The notes beneath the pieces were generated by a model that did no database searches, was not told the origin of the DNA, and worked only from the letters and a program-made list of their open reading frames with translations. This document shows, in pieces, positions 12,640 to 14,115 of a DNA stretch of 14,115 bases (position 1 is the first letter of the stretch; every line of letters begins with the position of its first letter). Source of the DNA: Actinomycetes bacterium (GTDB lineage: Bacteria; Actinomycetota; Acidimicrobiia; Acidimicrobiales; UBA8190); NCBI GenBank assembly GCA_021798135.1, contig JAJZYI010000045.1, positions 1-14,115 on the forward strand, in the 5' to 3' direction. The position numbers were made by a program, and so were the translations under genes.

Positions 12640-14115
12640 GTGACCGACGAGGTCTTCGAGCAGCGCCTGCGCCGCGACCTCCGCCGCCTCGCCGACGAGC
12701 TGGCCGGAGGTCCCGAGGAGCCCCGCCGCGCCCGCGCCGGCACGGGGCCGGGGCGCCAGCGCGACGCCGGGCGCACCCGCCAGAGGCGGCGCCCGGCCGC
12801 CGGCCTCGCCGATGCCGCGCCCACCGCGCTGGACCGCGGTCGCTCGGCCCCAGCGATCCGGCCACGCCCCGGCGCCGGACGCCGCCACCGCGCGGCGCGG
12901 GCCCGGTCGATCCTGTCGCCGGCGTTCGGCCGGACCCTGGTGGTCGTGTGGCTGGCGGTGGCGGTGTGCCTCGTCGGCTCCGGCGTGGTGGCGGGGCGGG
13001 TCCTGACTGCGGCCCCGGCGCACCTGCAGGGCGAGCCCGCCGTGGCGACCCTGTCGGACGTGCCCGGCCCCCTCGCGTACCTGTCGGGGGGCGAGCTGTT
13101 CACGGCCGAGCCCGGGAGCGCGCCGCGGCCGGTCGTGCGGGCCGGCGAGCCCGGATCGGCGCCGCAGTGGTCCGCCGACGGCACCTGGATCGCCTACCTG
13201 GGCGGTGGCGACCACCTCCACCTGGTCCGGCCCGACGGCAGCGACGCGCACCTGGCGCTCGCCGCCACGGTGACGGCGATGACGTGGTCGCCGGCCTCGA
13301 ACCTGCTGGCCGTGGTGCCGGCGAACGGGTCCATGGCGGACGACCTGGTGCTGGTGAAGGCCGCGAACGTCGCTTCCGCCCCGACCGTCGTCGCCCGGCA
13401 CGTGTCGTCGTTCGTGTGGTCCGCCGGCGGCCGGCAGGTCGCCTACAGCGTGGCCGGCAGCGGGTCGCAGCGGGACCGCCTGTTCGTGCGCAACGTGGTG
13501 ACCGGCACGTCCCGGCCCCTGCCCTACGTGCCGCCGGCGGGCACGGGCACGATCCTGGCCGGGTGGTGGCCCGACGGCAGCGGCCTGCTCCTCTGGCTCG
13601 ACCCCGGGCGCTCGCCCGCCGCCGAGGCGACCGGGCTGGAGCTGGTGGCCTTCCCCCTCACCGGGACAGCGGCCGTGCCGCTCGCCCGGACGTTCGTGTA
13701 CCTGCCGTGGCTCGCCTGGTCGCCCGACGGCCACCGCCTCGCCATCGTGGCGCAGCCCGGCGCCTTCCCGTGGCAGGGGAGCCGCATCGACGTCTGCCGC
13801 CCCGCCGCCGGCACGTGCACGGCGCTGCCCCAGCCGGCGGGCACCGTCAGCCTCGACCCGGCGTGGTCACCGGCCGGTGACCGGATCGCCTTCGTGCGGG
13901 CGCCCGTGCTGGCGAGCTCGTCACCCGGCGGCGGCCTCGCCCACTGGTTCCGCCAGCGGCGGCTGTGGGTGGCGCGGCCGGACGGCAGTGGCGCCCGGCC
14001 GGTCGCCGGGGCGAGCGCCGGGGCCGCCCAGCCGGCGTTCGGGCCTTCGGGCCGGTCGATCGTGTACGTCACCGCGCAGGCGGTCCACACCGTCGCCGTG
14101 ACCGGCGGTCATGAC
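12640..14115 (+). CDS. Single-pass membrane beta-propeller (TolB/PD40-like) protein, candidate anti-sigma partner; 3' end beyond window
   Basis: The frame is open from GTG 12640 to the last base, giving 492 residues with no stop in the window. The N-terminal about 95 residues begin TDEVFEQRLRRDLRRLADEL and become Arg/Pro-rich. One membrane helix lies at about 99-118. The rest, predicted outside the cell, contains seven recurring WSPDG-like blades with the first aromatic residue near 177, 216, 260, 309, 360, 409 and 467 (for example WSADGTWIAYL, WSPDGHRLAIV, WSPAGDRIAFV, FGPSGRSIVYV), as in TolB-like PD40 propellers. Two extracytoplasmic Cys (VCRPAAGTC) could form a disulfide. The gene starts 10 bp after the sigma-factor stop, so the pair is almost certainly co-transcribed; a membrane anti-sigma or signal-sensing role is inferred. 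No zinc anti-sigma HxxxCxxC motif is present in the N-terminal part. Confidence 0.87.
   Translation, partial: MTDEVFEQRLRRDLRRLADELAGGPEEPRRARAGTGPGRQRDAGRTRQRRRPAAGLADAAPTALDRGRSAPAIRPRPGAGRRHRAARARSILSPAFGRTLVVVWLAVAVCLVGSGVVAGRVLTAAPAHLQGEPAVATLSDVPGPLAYLSGGELFTAEPGSAPRPVVRAGEPGSAPQWSADGTWIAYLGGGDHLHLVRPDGSDAHLALAATVTAMTWSPASNLLAVVPANGSMADDLVLVKAANVASAPTVVARHVSSFVWSAGGRQVAYSVAGSGSQRDRLFVRNVVTGTSRPLPYVPPAGTGTILAGWWPDGSGLLLWLDPGRSPAAEATGLELVAFPLTGTAAVPLARTFVYLPWLAWSPDGHRLAIVAQPGAFPWQGSRIDVCRPAAGTCTALPQPAGTVSLDPAWSPAGDRIAFVRAPVLASSSPGGGLAHWFRQRRLWVARPDGSGARPVAGASAGAAQPAFGPSGRSIVYVTAQAVHTVAVTGGHD

Noticed and set aside
10529..12643. A 704-residue + frame across the thioredoxin-repressor region
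   Set aside because: It runs antisense to thioredoxin and CsoR-family genes and across repeats, with Arg/Pro/Ser-rich composition and no domain.
12355..13734. Long minus-strand frame opposite the sigma factor and propeller genes
   Set aside because: The plus strand carries sigma regions 2 and 4 and seven propeller blades; the antisense reading is low-complexity.

Overview
The window is very GC-rich throughout, uses GTG starts freely and is strongly GC-biased at third codon positions. It carries typical actinobacterial families: an ECF sigma factor with a membrane beta-propeller partner, a HAD-GH65 fusion, CsoR and DUF302. It most likely comes from a high-GC Actinomycetota chromosome, possibly an uncultured or Acidimicrobiia-like lineage; the class-level guess is weak. 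No RNA genes, insertion sequences, integrases or CRISPR arrays were seen.

Layout. (1) 1-1023: the possible tail of an upstream gene with a hairpin, then a four-helix membrane protein of unknown function. (2) 1156-4839: a large glycoside hydrolase family 65 (disaccharide phosphorylase-type) enzyme. Its N-terminal HAD domain has lost every recognisable catalytic residue and is interrupted by an alanine/glycine-rich stretch containing an in-frame 18-bp minisatellite. A GTCCCC hexamer repeat follows the gene. (3) 5040-9252, all + strand: a protein with a HEPN-like Rx4H motif, a small NifX/NifB-type dinitrogenase-cofactor-domain protein with an excellent ribosome binding site, and a KAP-type membrane P-loop NTPase. 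This trio is the best candidate for an uncharacterised system, because HEPN and KAP proteins both recur in defence and stress loci, but the functional link is inference. (4) 9290-9991: a nitroreductase-family flavoenzyme, convergent with the next group across a short spacer holding decayed repeats. (5) 11574-10136, minus strand: thioredoxin, a CsoR/CstR-family repressor and a DUF302 protein. The repressor keeps the two Cys of the family but has Gly where copper sensors have His, and a TACCCC/GGGGTA palindrome of the type CsoR-family repressors bind lies upstream of the thioredoxin. This looks like a self-contained thiol/persulfide-responsive (or metal-responsive) redox module. (6) 12049-14115, + strand: an ECF sigma factor preceded by an ECF-type promoter (GGAACC-16 bp-CGTCTA), which suggests autoregulation. 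It is followed 10 bp later by a single-pass membrane protein with seven visible WSPDG-like beta-propeller blades that runs off the window end and is a candidate anti-sigma or sensor partner.

Several unrelated short tandem repeats (18-bp coding, 6-bp, 27-bp, and 16-bp/50-65-bp intergenic) lie in this small region, suggesting a genome prone to minisatellite growth.
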